Program-made: the position numbers and the translations under genes
Assembly (NCBI RefSeq): GCF_040655075.1
Contig: NZ_JBFAJC010000005.1
Location: forward strand, 1 to 64,000
Length of the DNA stretch: 64,000 nucleotides
Source: Actinoallomurus sp040655075
Lineage (GTDB): Bacteria > Actinomycetota > Actinomycetes > Streptosporangiales > Streptosporangiaceae
Direction of reading: 5' to 3'
The notes under the pieces: model-generated
What the model saw: only the letters and a program-made list of their open reading frames with translations
What the model was told of the DNA's origin: nothing
The model's database searches: none
In this document: piece after piece, positions 25,831 to 34,012 of the stretch
How the letters are laid out: each line of letters begins with the position of its first letter
Position numbering within the stretch: the stretch's first letter is position 1

Positions 25831-27288
25831 TCAGGCGAGACGGTGGATGTCGCCGTAGGCGCGGTAGAAACCGCCGCGGCCGGACTCGCGCACCTCGCTG
25901 ACCACGTAACGGACGCCGCGCTCGCGGATCCCCTTCGGGAACTGAACCCGCCAACTCTGGTCGAATCCGGGAGAGACCACGCGGACTCGAAGCTGGCCGT
26001 GCTCTTCAAAGCACTCCACGACGATGCCGCCGCTGCTGTCATCGACGACGTCGACGGTGGCCGACGGGATGACCGTCTCGACGACGGGCGGAGCCTTGAC
26101 GTCGACGACGTCGGGGACCGAGCCCTGCTCCGCCGACTTGATCGCCTCCTCGCTCGCGTCGACGCAGGCCAGTGAGCCGTCCGTGGTCACGATGTAGAGG
26201 CGCTGGTCGTGGTACTGCATGGAGTAGGCGGCGCCGCAGCCGGTGCCGAGCTTCCACAGGCGGGTGCCCGCCTCGTCGAAGCAGTAGATCGAGCCCAGGC
26301 CGTCCCCGGCGAAGACGTACCGGCCGTCCTCCGCGGTCGCGCAGGAGAAGACCGATGCGTCGCAGTTGTAGGTCCGCTCCCGGCCGCCGTCCTTGCGCAG
26401 CCGCACCACCGTCCGGGTCGAGGTACCCGCGTAGACCGTCGACCGCTCCTGCCAGCCGAAGAGCACCGCGCCGGTGGACTGGTGCCACAGCTCCTTTCCG
26501 GTACGCCAGTCATAGCTGGTGACGCCGCCGCTGTGACCGTGGTGAACGGCGGCGGCGTCGCATCGCACCATCCAGCCCTGCGTCCCGCGGCCCTGCCGGC
26601 GCCACAGGAACTCGTCCTCGTGGTCGATCGCGACGACGCCACCGCCGGCGTCGGACACGCCGAGGATGCCGTCATGGATGTCGAGCCAGTAGATGTCGAT
26701 GTCCGGGGAGATCTGGTAGGCGAGCCTGGGCACCTTTCCGGACAGGTCATAGACGTTGCCGTCGTCGCAGCCCGCGTAGAGCCAGGCGTCGTCGGCGACG
26801 ATGCACTTCACGCCGTCGGGCAGCCGGACCTGCTGCACCACCTGGGCGTCATGCGTCAGCGACGTGATCACACCGGCCTCGTTGCCCACCATGCACAGCC
26901 GGTCGTCGATGAAGATCCCGAACGCGGCGGAGCCCGAGGCGTATCGCCACAGGACCGGAGCCCGCCGCGTCGCCGCGCGGCCGACGGGGGCCGACGCGCC
27001 ACCGGCGTGGGCGCTCATGACCTGGCGACGGGAAAAGCCCCGCTTTTTTCGGGCTCCGCGTACGGCTGGGGCGTAGCCCTTACGGACCTTTTCCCCAATC
27101 TTCTTCGCGGCCGTCTCCCTCGCTTTTGCCTCATCCGGGAACGTGCTGGTCTTTCGCTGCCCGGCGTCACCGATCCGGCCGTACCGGATGGTCATCGTCG
27201 TGCCGTCGACCGTGACCTCATAGAACTTGTGCGCTCCGCTGCCCTCTTCGGAGAGTTCGAGGTAGGTGGTCTCTTCGGTCGTTTCCAC
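25831..27288 (-). CDS. WGR-domain protein with beta-propeller repeats
   Basis: 485 residues from GTG 27288 (GGAAGG 10 bases upstream; frame open to 27378). Residues ~5-80 are a WGR domain (YLELSEEGSGAHKFYEVTVDGTTMTIRYGRIGDAGQ), a small module best known in PARP enzymes and in bacterial WGR-MolR proteins, where it binds nucleic acid or protein. A Lys/Arg-rich linker (KKRGFSRRQ) leads to a PQQ/WD40-like propeller of repeats such as DAWLYAGCDDGNVYDLSGK and GRYVFAGDGLGSIYCFDEAG. It has no catalytic domain and is probably a scaffold or sensor. Alone in its transcription unit. Confidence 0.84.
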   Translation of the reverse strand: METTEETTYLELSEEGSGAHKFYEVTVDGTTMTIRYGRIGDAGQRKTSTFPDEAKARETAAKKIGEKVRKGYAPAVRGARKKRGFSRRQVMSAHAGGASAPVGRAATRRAPVLWRYASGSAAFGIFIDDRLCMVGNEAGVITSLTHDAQVVQQVRLPDGVKCIVADDAWLYAGCDDGNVYDLSGKVPRLAYQISPDIDIYWLDIHDGILGVSDAGGGVVAIDHEDEFLWRRQGRGTQGWMVRCDAAAVHHGHSGGVTSYDWRTGKELWHQSTGAVLFGWQERSTVYAGTSTRTVVRLRKDGGRERTYNCDASVFSCATAEDGRYVFAGDGLGSIYCFDEAGTRLWKLGTGCGAAYSMQYHDQRLYIVTTDGSLACVDASEEAIKSAEQGSVPDVVDVKAPPVVETVIPSATVDVVDDSSGGIVVECFEEHGQLRVRVVSPGFDQSWRVQFPKGIRERGVRYVVSEVRESGRGGFYRAYGDIHRLA

Positions 27289-27400
27289 GGATATCGGGCC
27301 TTCCACCGGAGGTTCGGGAGATGGGATTGGGAAGGCGAATAAGCGTCGCCTTCCGCATCGACAACCCAAACCGTACAAGCCAGGTGCGACATTTCTGGCT

Positions 27401-27645
27401 TTACCGATAGGTGGTCTCGTCCAGGCCGCTCAGCGTCGGGTCGTAGGAGACCTCGCCGACGTCGTACATCGAGGTCATCCAGTGCTAGAAGTTGTCGCCC
27501 CGGTCCCGCAGCACCTGGTACAGCCGCCGCAACAGCCGACCGCGCACCTCCGCCATCTCCGGATGCTCGTAGACGTTGAGCAACTTGTCCGGGTCGGTGA
27601 CCAGGTCGTACAACCGCGTGTACGAGCCAGGCGGGATGGGCGCGG
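27401..27645 (-). pseudogene. Sulfatase C-terminal remnant with in-frame TAG
   Basis: The minus strand encodes YTRLYDLVTDPDKLLNVYEH…LLRRLYQVLRDRGDNF, then TAG at 27485-27487, then in the same frame HWMTSMYDVGEVSYDPTLSG up to TAA at 27401-27403. The first part is the C-terminal segment of arylsulfatase-type enzymes (xLYDLxxDPxExxNL), and the continuation after the stop also fits; homologous positions normally hold Tyr, so a Tyr codon (TAC/TAT) probably mutated to TAG. The catalytic N-terminal ~400 residues are absent. No intact sulfatase lies nearby. Confidence 0.72.
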
Positions 27646-27733
27646 CGCGCTGAGGTCCGGCCGCCACCGAACGTAGGCGAACTACGCCAAATGGTGATGG
27701 TGCCGTGCTCCGCCCGGGTGCCACCGTTACGGC

Positions 27734-28384
27734 ATGAAATGGCCCTTCGTCGGGGTGACGGTCGGCTGCCTGGTGCTGGCCGCGTGCGGCGGGACGTCGC
27801 GGACGCCCGTGGCGGCGACGGCCCGGCCGACGGCGGCGGCCCCCTCGACGCCGTCCGTCTCGGCGCCCGCGCCGTCCTCGACCGCCTCGGCAACCGAGGG
27901 CTCCGCCGCGCCCTCACCCGAGTCGAGCGAAACGAGCACGGACGACCCGTCCTCACCCGCCGTCTCCGACGACTTCCCGGCGACATACCGGGTGTCCCAG
28001 GTCACCGCGTTCGCCCATTACCAGGGCAACCCGGCTTGGGCCCCCGCCGAACGGTCCAGGGTGGCGAATGCCGTCTGGCACTTCGACAGGGACGGGACGT
28101 TCGCGTTCACGACCTCGAACGTCCGGACCGACCTGTTCCCCCTGCACGGCACGTACCAGGTCAACGGCACGACTCTCAGCTTCTCCGCGCACGGGGCCGC
28201 GGCCAACGCCGGTGGCAGCGCGCATGCCGAGCTGGTCGGCACGATGGACCTGTCGGCGGATCCCCGCACCGTCCAGTTCAAGCTCATCACCGGTGCCGGC
28301 TACGGAGCGGTCGTCGACGACCAGCGGTTCGCCTCGGCGACGACCGCGGCGTACGGCGGCACGGTCGCCGTGGCGACCGGTTGA
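27734..28384 (+). CDS. Predicted lipoprotein
   Basis: A 216-residue exported lipoprotein: MKWPFVGVTVGCLVLAAC ends in a lipobox (LAAC, Cys18), followed by a ~60-residue Ala/Ser/Thr/Pro linker and a globular C-terminal domain of about 135 residues. In that domain, WHFDRDGTFAFTTSNVRTD, FPLHGTYQVNGTTLSFS and AELVGTMDLSADPRTVQFK give a beta-rich pattern like small calycin/lipocalin-type 'META/heat-shock' lipoproteins, but I cannot name the family. It ends at TGA 28382-28384, six bases before the next gene's GTG, so it is probably first in a three-gene operon with the heptad-repeat protein and the M48 peptidase. Confidence 0.8.
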   Translation: MKWPFVGVTVGCLVLAACGGTSRTPVAATARPTAAAPSTPSVSAPAPSSTASATEGSAAPSPESSETSTDDPSSPAVSDDFPATYRVSQVTAFAHYQGNPAWAPAERSRVANAVWHFDRDGTFAFTTSNVRTDLFPLHGTYQVNGTTLSFSAHGAAANAGGSAHAELVGTMDLSADPRTVQFKLITGAGYGAVVDDQRFASATTAAYGGTVAVATG

Positions 28385-28389
28385 CGGGG

Positions 28390-29040
28390 GTGTCGGTGAA
28401 CACCGTCGCGGAATGGTCGGAGCGCATCGCCCGGAGGGTGACGCCCGACGAGGTCGACTTCGCGGCCGACGTCGGCGAGGCGTACGCGGCCGGGGGCGGC
28501 TCGCGGGCGGCGCTGTTCGACCGTCCGGGTGCGGAGCCGGGCGGATTCGGGCTCGTGAGCGCCATCGGCGAACTGCCCGTCATCCTCGCCGCCCTGGCGG
28601 ACACCGGCCGGGTCCTCCGGCACGCGCTGGCCACACAGGAGCTCGGCAACGCGGTGGCCGTCGCGAGTCTGTGGGTCTCGCTCCGCGGGGCCAGAACGCC
28701 GCCGACCGTGCCGGAGGACACCAAGGCCGGGCCGGGCGACGCGCGAGCCGTATCGGGCGACGCGCGGGCCATGTCCGGCGACACGCGAGCCGTATCGGGC
28801 GACATGCGAGCCATGTCCGGCGACGTGCAGGCGATGCCGGACGACGCGCAGGTCACCCCGGCGGACGACGCCCGTACGGCGCTCACCCGGGCGTACGCCG
28901 AGCTCAGAGATCGGCTGCGATCCCTCGGGTTCCCGCCCGAACGCGCCGAACGGCTGGCCCGCGAACTCCTCGAAGAACTGCTCGCCGACGCCGTGAGCGC
29001 AGAGGACTTCATCCGCCGGCTGGACGGCGGGAAGCGGTGA
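28390..29040 (+). CDS. Hypothetical protein with central heptapeptide repeats
   Basis: About 216 residues, unrecognised. N-terminal ~110 residues are soluble and Ala/Leu-rich (VNTVAEWSERIARRVTPDEV…GLVSAIGELPVILAALADTGR), a region of six seven-residue repeats of the form GD-x-R-A-(V/M)-S follows, and the C-terminus is a helical segment (YAELRDRLRSLGFPPERAERLARELLEELLADAV) that looks like a coiled-coil or partner-binding helix. No signal or membrane segment. GTG 28390 is six bases past the lipoprotein stop; GTG 28396 is an alternative. The stop overlaps the next gene's GTG by GTGA, so it is translationally coupled to the M48 peptidase and likely works with it. Confidence 0.72.
   Translation: MSVNTVAEWSERIARRVTPDEVDFAADVGEAYAAGGGSRAALFDRPGAEPGGFGLVSAIGELPVILAALADTGRVLRHALATQELGNAVAVASLWVSLRGARTPPTVPEDTKAGPGDARAVSGDARAMSGDTRAVSGDMRAMSGDVQAMPDDAQVTPADDARTALTRAYAELRDRLRSLGFPPERAERLARELLEELLADAVSAEDFIRRLDGGKR
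28735..28860 (+). repeat. 21-bp tandem repeat, six copies, in frame
   Basis: Six head-to-tail 21-base units with consensus GGCGACrygCGrGCCrTrTC(C/G); the first four alternate between two variants (GTATCG and ATGTCC endings), the last two are degenerate. Each encodes one heptapeptide of the host protein. Confidence 0.85.
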
Positions 29041-30230
29041 GCCGACCGGGCGTCGACACCGTGGCGCCCCCGTGGATCTGGATGTTCTTCGTCGGATACC
29101 TCGCCATCGGCGTACCCGACTGGATCCGTACCTGGCACCGCCAGCTCGCCGACTACCGCGGTCACGACTCACTCGCCTTCACCCTGTTGAAGGTGTTCGC
29201 CGTCGTCGAGCTCCTGCCGGTCGCGTTCCTCGCCGCCGGGATCGCGGGCGTCGCGCTGCCCGCCGTGCGCGGGCGCTGGGTGGAGCGGAGATTCGGCCTC
29301 GTCCCCGACGACCGGCCGGTCATCGCCGAGATGCGGCGGTTCGCCGAGGCGTACGCGCCGGGCGTCGACCTGCGGGTCACGCTCCGGCCCGGCCGGCTCG
29401 CCCGCGTGTACCCGGTCGGCTTTCGCCGGGCCCGCATCGCGGTCTTCCGGCCGATGGCGGCCCTCTGGCGCCAGGACCGCCCGGCCGCCGAGGCCGTGCT
29501 CCTGCACGAGATCGCGCACCTGCGGCAGGGCGACCACCTGCTCGTCGGGCTCGGCAGCCCCTTCCCGTGGCTCGTGCGCGTCTGCGCGCCGGTGTTCCTC
29601 GCCGCCGAGGTGCTGCCCGCCGTCGTCTTGTTCGTGGTGCAGCCGCACCTGGGCACCGCCGTCGGCGCCCAGGTCGTGCTCGACGTCGGCGCGATCCCCC
29701 GCCAGCTGATCCTCCCCGTCGCCGCGCTGTGGCTCGCGGAGCTGGGCGCCGACCGGTTCCCCGCGCAGGTGGCCGGGCCGCATGTCCTCCAGCGCGCGCT
29801 CGACCGTTCGCGGTCGACCTCCTGGTTCGGCCCGCTGTCCCATCCCCCGAAGGGCCTGCGGTGGCGGCTGGCCGCTCATCCGCGAGCGGCGACGCTCACC
29901 CTGCTCACCGGCTGGTTCGCCGCGCTGGTCATCAAGCTCGCCGTCACGATCGTCGCCGCGACGCCCGCGTCGCTCATGATCGGAAACTCCGTTCCGGATA
30001 CGGCGCGGCTGCTCACGCGTGGTATCCGCGACTTCCTCGTCGACGGCCGCCCGCTCCTCCTCGCCGCTCTGGCGCTCCTCGTGACGTGGCCGTTGCTCGC
30101 CCGGCTGTGGACGCGCGCCTGGTCACCCGGCACGCCGCCCGGGTGGCCGGCCCAGTACCCCCTCTATCTCGCCGCCACCGCCGCGCCGACGCTGCTGGTG
30201 CTGGGCTCCGTCCTCGTTCCCGTTCCCTGA
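29037..30230 (+). CDS. M48-type membrane metallopeptidase
   Basis: 397 residues from GTG 29037, which overlaps the previous stop (GTGA). The zinc motif LLHEIAHLRQGDH sits mid-protein between N-terminal hydrophobic segments (WIWMFFVGYLAIGV; LLKVFAVVELLPVAFLAAGIAGVALPAV) and a series of C-terminal ones (VCAPVFLAAEVLPAVVLFVV; LILPVAALWLAELGADRFPA; LLTGWFAALVIKLAVTIV; LLLAALALLVTWPLLA; YLAATAAPTLLVLGSVLVP). The third zinc ligand is probably in LAELGADRFPA. HtpX/Ste24-type or M56-like topology. Its operon with a lipoprotein and a repeat protein suggests envelope surveillance, which is inference only. Confidence 0.82.
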   Translation: MSRPGVDTVAPPWIWMFFVGYLAIGVPDWIRTWHRQLADYRGHDSLAFTLLKVFAVVELLPVAFLAAGIAGVALPAVRGRWVERRFGLVPDDRPVIAEMRRFAEAYAPGVDLRVTLRPGRLARVYPVGFRRARIAVFRPMAALWRQDRPAAEAVLLHEIAHLRQGDHLLVGLGSPFPWLVRVCAPVFLAAEVLPAVVLFVVQPHLGTAVGAQVVLDVGAIPRQLILPVAALWLAELGADRFPAQVAGPHVLQRALDRSRSTSWFGPLSHPPKGLRWRLAAHPRAATLTLLTGWFAALVIKLAVTIVAATPASLMIGNSVPDTARLLTRGIRDFLVDGRPLLLAALALLVTWPLLARLWTRAWSPGTPPGWPAQYPLYLAATAAPTLLVLGSVLVPVP

Positions 30231-30336
30231 CACACGCCGGTGGCCCGGGGTGGAGACGCTGCCTCCCAGGCCGGACCTGTACATATAGGCGGGACCACGC
30301 GGCCGCGCCGGCTTCGCACTGAGGAGACGTTTGACC

Positions 30337-32598
30337 ATGCATGTACCGAACATCGTCCAGTTGCGCGGGGGTGGCACCAGCGTCGTCGTGGAACTGGCCG
30401 AACCGGTTCCCAGGGTGCTCCACTGGGGTGCGGACCTGGGCGAGCTGTCCGAGGACGCGCGCGCCGCGCTGCGGCTGACGGCCGAGCCCGCGGTCCTGAA
30501 CAGCGCCCCCGATGTGGCGAGGCACCTGTCCATCTGGCCGACGGAGGCCGAGGGATGGTCGGGTACCCCGGCGCACGAGGGGCATCTCGACGGAACGGCG
30601 ACCGCGCCGCGCCCGCGCCTCACCGACGCGCGGCACCGGCCGCTGCCGGACGGCGGCGCCGAGCTCGTCATGACGCTCGCCGACGACCTCTCCGATGTCG
30701 ACATCGTGGTCGGGTACCGGCTCGGTGCATCGGGCGTCCTGGCCGTCGACGCCGCCGTGACCCGCCGTACGGCGGCGCGGCGCGAGGGGCACTACCAGCT
30801 CGGAGGCGTGTCCACCCTCCTGCCGTTGCCCCAGCGCGCCGACGAGATCCTCGACTTCACCGGCAAGTGGTGCCGGGAGCGGGCGCCGCAGCGCCGGCCG
30901 CTCGCCTTCGGCGGCCACGTCCGGGAGGTCCGGCGGGGGAAGCCGGGCCACGACTCCCCGTACCTGATGGTCGCCGGCGTGCCCGGCTTCGGCTTCCGAT
31001 ACGGCGAGGTCTGGGGCGTGCACGTCGCGTGGAGCGGGAACCAGCGGTATCTGGTCGAGCGGCTGCCGGAGGGCGCGGGCGTGCACGCGGCCGTGCTCGG
31101 CGGCGGTGAGCTGCTCAAACCGGGCGAGATCGCGCTTGGCCCCGGGGAGACCTACCGGACGCCCGTCTGCTACTTCGCCTGGTCCGACGCCGGCCTGGAC
31201 GGGCTCGCCGGCCGCTTCCACGACATGCTCCGGGCCCGGCCGGCCCATCCGGCTCGTCCCCGGCCCCTGACGCTCAACACCTGGGAGGCGGTCTACTTCG
31301 ACCACGACCTGGACCGGCTGACCGCCCTGGCGGACCGTGCCGCCGAGATCGGGGTCGAGCGGCTGGTGCTCGACGACGGCTGGTTCCGCGGCCGGCGCGA
31401 CGACACCGCCGGTCTCGGGGACTGGTTCGTGGACGAGAAGATCTGGCCGCACGGGCTGACGCCGCTGGTCGACCACGTCCACGGGCTCGGCATGCAGTTC
31501 GGTCTCTGGTTCGAACCCGAGATGATCAACCTTGAATCCCGGCTGGCCCGCGAGCACCCCGACTGGATCCTCGGCCCGTCCGCCGGCCTCGGCCCGCCGT
31601 CCCGGCACCAGTACGTGCTGAATCTCGCCGACGAACGGGCGTGGTCCTACATCCTGGAACGCGTCGACGCGCTCGTCGGCCGGTACGCGATCGACTACGT
31701 GAAGTGGGACCACAACCGCGACCTGCACGAGGCGGTGTTCCGTGACGCCACCGGCGCCGACCGGCCCGCCGTGCACGCGCAGACCGTGGCGCTGTACCGG
31801 CTGCTCGACGCCCTGAAGGAGAGGCATCCGGCACTGGAAATCGAGTCGTGCGCGGGCGGCGGCGGGCGGGTCGATCTGGGGATCCTCGCGCGTACCGACC
31901 GCGTCTGGGCCTCCGACTGCAATGACCCCGTCGAACGCCAGGCGATCCAGCTCTGGACCGGCCAGTTGCTGCCTCCCGAGCTCGTCGGCGCGCATGTCGG
32001 CCCGGCGGAGGCGCACACCACGCTGCGGGTGACCACGGACTCGTTCCGCCTGATCACCGCGCTGTTCGGGCACGCCGGCATCGAGGCGGACCTCACGCAG
32101 TGCTCCCCGGAGGAGCTGGAGCGGCTGGCGGCGTGGGCGGCGCTGTACCGGGAGTTCCGTCCGCTGCTGCACCACGGCCGGGTGGTCCGCGCGGACACCG
32201 GTGACGACGCGACGATCCTGCACGGCGTGGTCGCGCGCGACCGGACGAGCGCGCTGTACTGCTGGGCCCGCCTGGCCACGTCGCCCGCGGCGCAGTCGGG
32301 CCGGGTGCGGCTACCGGGGTTGGACGCGGCCGGCGACTACCGCGTGCGGGTCCGGACCGACGTCGGACACCCCTCCGCGCACCATGCGGCCCCGCCCGCA
32401 TGGGTCGCCCAGGCGATCGATGAGTGGACCACCCTTCCCGGCGCGGTCCTCTCCCGGACCGGTGTCCCCCATGCCCACGCTCAACCCCGAGCAGGCCATG
32501 CTGATCGAGGTGCGCGGGGTGACCACGGGACCCGTGTGATGCCCGATCCGGATGGAGAGGGCGCCGATCAGCCGGGACCTGGACGGACTTCCTGCTGA
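30337..32598 (+). CDS. GH36 alpha-galactosidase, frameshifted near the C-terminus
   Basis: Cytoplasmic (no signal peptide) retaining glycosidase of ~734 residues, likely cleaving alpha-1,6-galactosides such as raffinose or melibiose. Catalytic nucleophile Asp is in DYVKWDHNRD and acid/base Asp in WASDCNDPVERQ. The frame as read continues past the normal end to TGA 32596-32598 with a non-family tail (HAHAQPRAGHAD). The family tail PMPTLNPEQAMLIEV is encoded in the +1 frame ending at 32539, and removal of one C from the run of five at 32466-32470 restores it. ATG 30337 has GAGGAGA upstream; TTG 30331 is an alternative. Confidence 0.9.
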   Translation: MHVPNIVQLRGGGTSVVVELAEPVPRVLHWGADLGELSEDARAALRLTAEPAVLNSAPDVARHLSIWPTEAEGWSGTPAHEGHLDGTATAPRPRLTDARHRPLPDGGAELVMTLADDLSDVDIVVGYRLGASGVLAVDAAVTRRTAARREGHYQLGGVSTLLPLPQRADEILDFTGKWCRERAPQRRPLAFGGHVREVRRGKPGHDSPYLMVAGVPGFGFRYGEVWGVHVAWSGNQRYLVERLPEGAGVHAAVLGGGELLKPGEIALGPGETYRTPVCYFAWSDAGLDGLAGRFHDMLRARPAHPARPRPLTLNTWEAVYFDHDLDRLTALADRAAEIGVERLVLDDGWFRGRRDDTAGLGDWFVDEKIWPHGLTPLVDHVHGLGMQFGLWFEPEMINLESRLAREHPDWILGPSAGLGPPSRHQYVLNLADERAWSYILERVDALVGRYAIDYVKWDHNRDLHEAVFRDATGADRPAVHAQTVALYRLLDALKERHPALEIESCAGGGGRVDLGILARTDRVWASDCNDPVERQAIQLWTGQLLPPELVGAHVGPAEAHTTLRVTTDSFRLITALFGHAGIEADLTQCSPEELERLAAWAALYREFRPLLHHGRVVRADTGDDATILHGVVARDRTSALYCWARLATSPAAQSGRVRLPGLDAAGDYRVRVRTDVGHPSAHHAAPPAWVAQAIDEWTTLPGAVLSRTGVPHAHAQPRAGHADRGARGDHGTRVMPDPDGEGADQPGPGRTSC

Positions 32599-32613
32599 CA
32601 TGGTTACATGTCA
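32596..32613. promoter_or_regulatory. GntR operator upstream of glcD
   Basis: TGACATG-GTTA-CATGTCA, perfect 7-base arms, followed by GACAATG that holds the glcD start. A near-identical element with the same GACAAT flank lies at the promoter of the convergent GntR gene (35751), which ties that regulator to this operon. Confidence 0.78.
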
Positions 32614-32617
32614 GACA

Positions 32618-34012
32618 ATGTTCAGCGATCGGTCTCTCTCCACCAATGTCCTGCGGCAGCTCCGCTCGGTCGTCGGCGACGAAAACGTGCGCACCGACCC
32701 CGGAGTGCTCGAGGCGTACGCGCGGGACGCGACGCCGCTGTTCCACGCCTACCCACAGGCGATCGTCGAGCCCGACGACGCGCCGCAGATCGCCGAGATC
32801 GTCCGCATCGCCGTCGAGCATGGCCTCCCGATGATTCCGCGCGGCTCCGGGTCGAACCTGTGCGCCGCCACCTCGGCTCAGCAGGGCGGCATCGTCCTGA
32901 CCACGGCCCGGATGCGGCGCATCGAGGAGATCGCCCCGGCGGAGCTACTGGCCCGGGTCCAGCCCGGCGTGACGACGGCGACGCTGGCGAAGGCGGCGGG
33001 CGAGCACGGCCTGTTCTATCCGCCCGACCCGGGCAGCCACACCGTCTCCACGATCGGCGGCAACATCGCCACCTGCGCCGGCGGACTGCGCGGGCTGAAG
33101 TACGGCGTCACCCGCAATTACGTCCTCGGCCTCACCGCGGTGCTCGGAACCGGTGAGATCGTCACCACCGGCGGCCGGCTGTGGAAGGACGTCGCGGGAT
33201 ACGACCTGACCCGGCTGCTCACGGGCTCGGAGGGAACACTCGGCATCATCACCGAGGCCACCGTCGCCCTGCTGCCCGCGCCCGCGACGGTGGGGACCGG
33301 GCTGGCCTACTTCGCCGATCTCGAGGCGGCGGGGCGTGCCGTCACCGAGATCATCGCACGCGGCATCGTGCCCGCGACGCTGGAGTTCCTCGACCGACGC
33401 TGCATGGACGCCGTCGACGCCTACGCCCACCTCGGGCTGCATGCGACGGCCGGCGCGATGCTGCTCTTCGGCGACGACGGCGAGGACGATCAGGTGGCCG
33501 CGAGCCTCGCGCGGATGCGGCAGGCGTGTCTCGACAGCGGTGCCCTGTCCGTCGAGATCGGTGGCGTTGCCGAGGCCGAGTCGCTGCTGGCCGCCCGCCG
33601 CTGCACCCTTCCGGCGCTGTCCCGGCTCGGCTCCCTGACGATCCTCGAGGACGCGAGCGTGCCCCGGCCCCGTCTCGCCGAGATGGTCGCCCGCATCGAC
33701 GACATCGCGCGCCGGCACGATGTCGTGATCGCGACGTTCGGGCACGCCGGTGACGGCAACCTGCACCCGACGTGCGTGCTGCCCTCCGCCGAGGACACCG
33801 AGGCCGTCGCCCGCGCCGAACACGCCTTCGGGGAGATCTTCCGAACCGCGATCGAACTCGGCGGGACGATCACCGGCGAGCATGGCGTGGGTGCGGCGAA
33901 GCTGCCCTATCTGGCCGAACGGCTCGGCCCGGCGCAGACGGCCCTGCTGCGCCGGATCAAGTCCGCCTTCGATCCGGCGGGCATCCTCAACCCCGGAAAG
34001 CTGGGATCATAA
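32618..34012 (+). CDS. glcD: FAD-linked glycolate/lactate oxidase subunit (GlcD-like)
   Basis: 464 residues of the FAD_binding_4/FAD-oxidase_C (VAO) family. FAD contacts appear in PMIPRGSGSNLCA, PPDPGSHTVSTIGGNIATCAGG and GRLWKDVAGYDLTRLLTGSEGTLG, and the C-terminal FGHAGDGNLHPTCV and GTITGEHGVGAAK are those of glycolate and D-lactate dehydrogenases. In-frame ATG 32600 lies inside the operator, so ATG 32618 is preferred even though its transcript would have little or no leader. glcF follows without a gap; no GlcE-like subunit is present. The exact 2-hydroxyacid is not certain. Confidence 0.93.
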   Translation: MFSDRSLSTNVLRQLRSVVGDENVRTDPGVLEAYARDATPLFHAYPQAIVEPDDAPQIAEIVRIAVEHGLPMIPRGSGSNLCAATSAQQGGIVLTTARMRRIEEIAPAELLARVQPGVTTATLAKAAGEHGLFYPPDPGSHTVSTIGGNIATCAGGLRGLKYGVTRNYVLGLTAVLGTGEIVTTGGRLWKDVAGYDLTRLLTGSEGTLGIITEATVALLPAPATVGTGLAYFADLEAAGRAVTEIIARGIVPATLEFLDRRCMDAVDAYAHLGLHATAGAMLLFGDDGEDDQVAASLARMRQACLDSGALSVEIGGVAEAESLLAARRCTLPALSRLGSLTILEDASVPRPRLAEMVARIDDIARRHDVVIATFGHAGDGNLHPTCVLPSAEDTEAVARAEHAFGEIFRTAIELGGTITGEHGVGAAKLPYLAERLGPAQTALLRRIKSAFDPAGILNPGKLGS

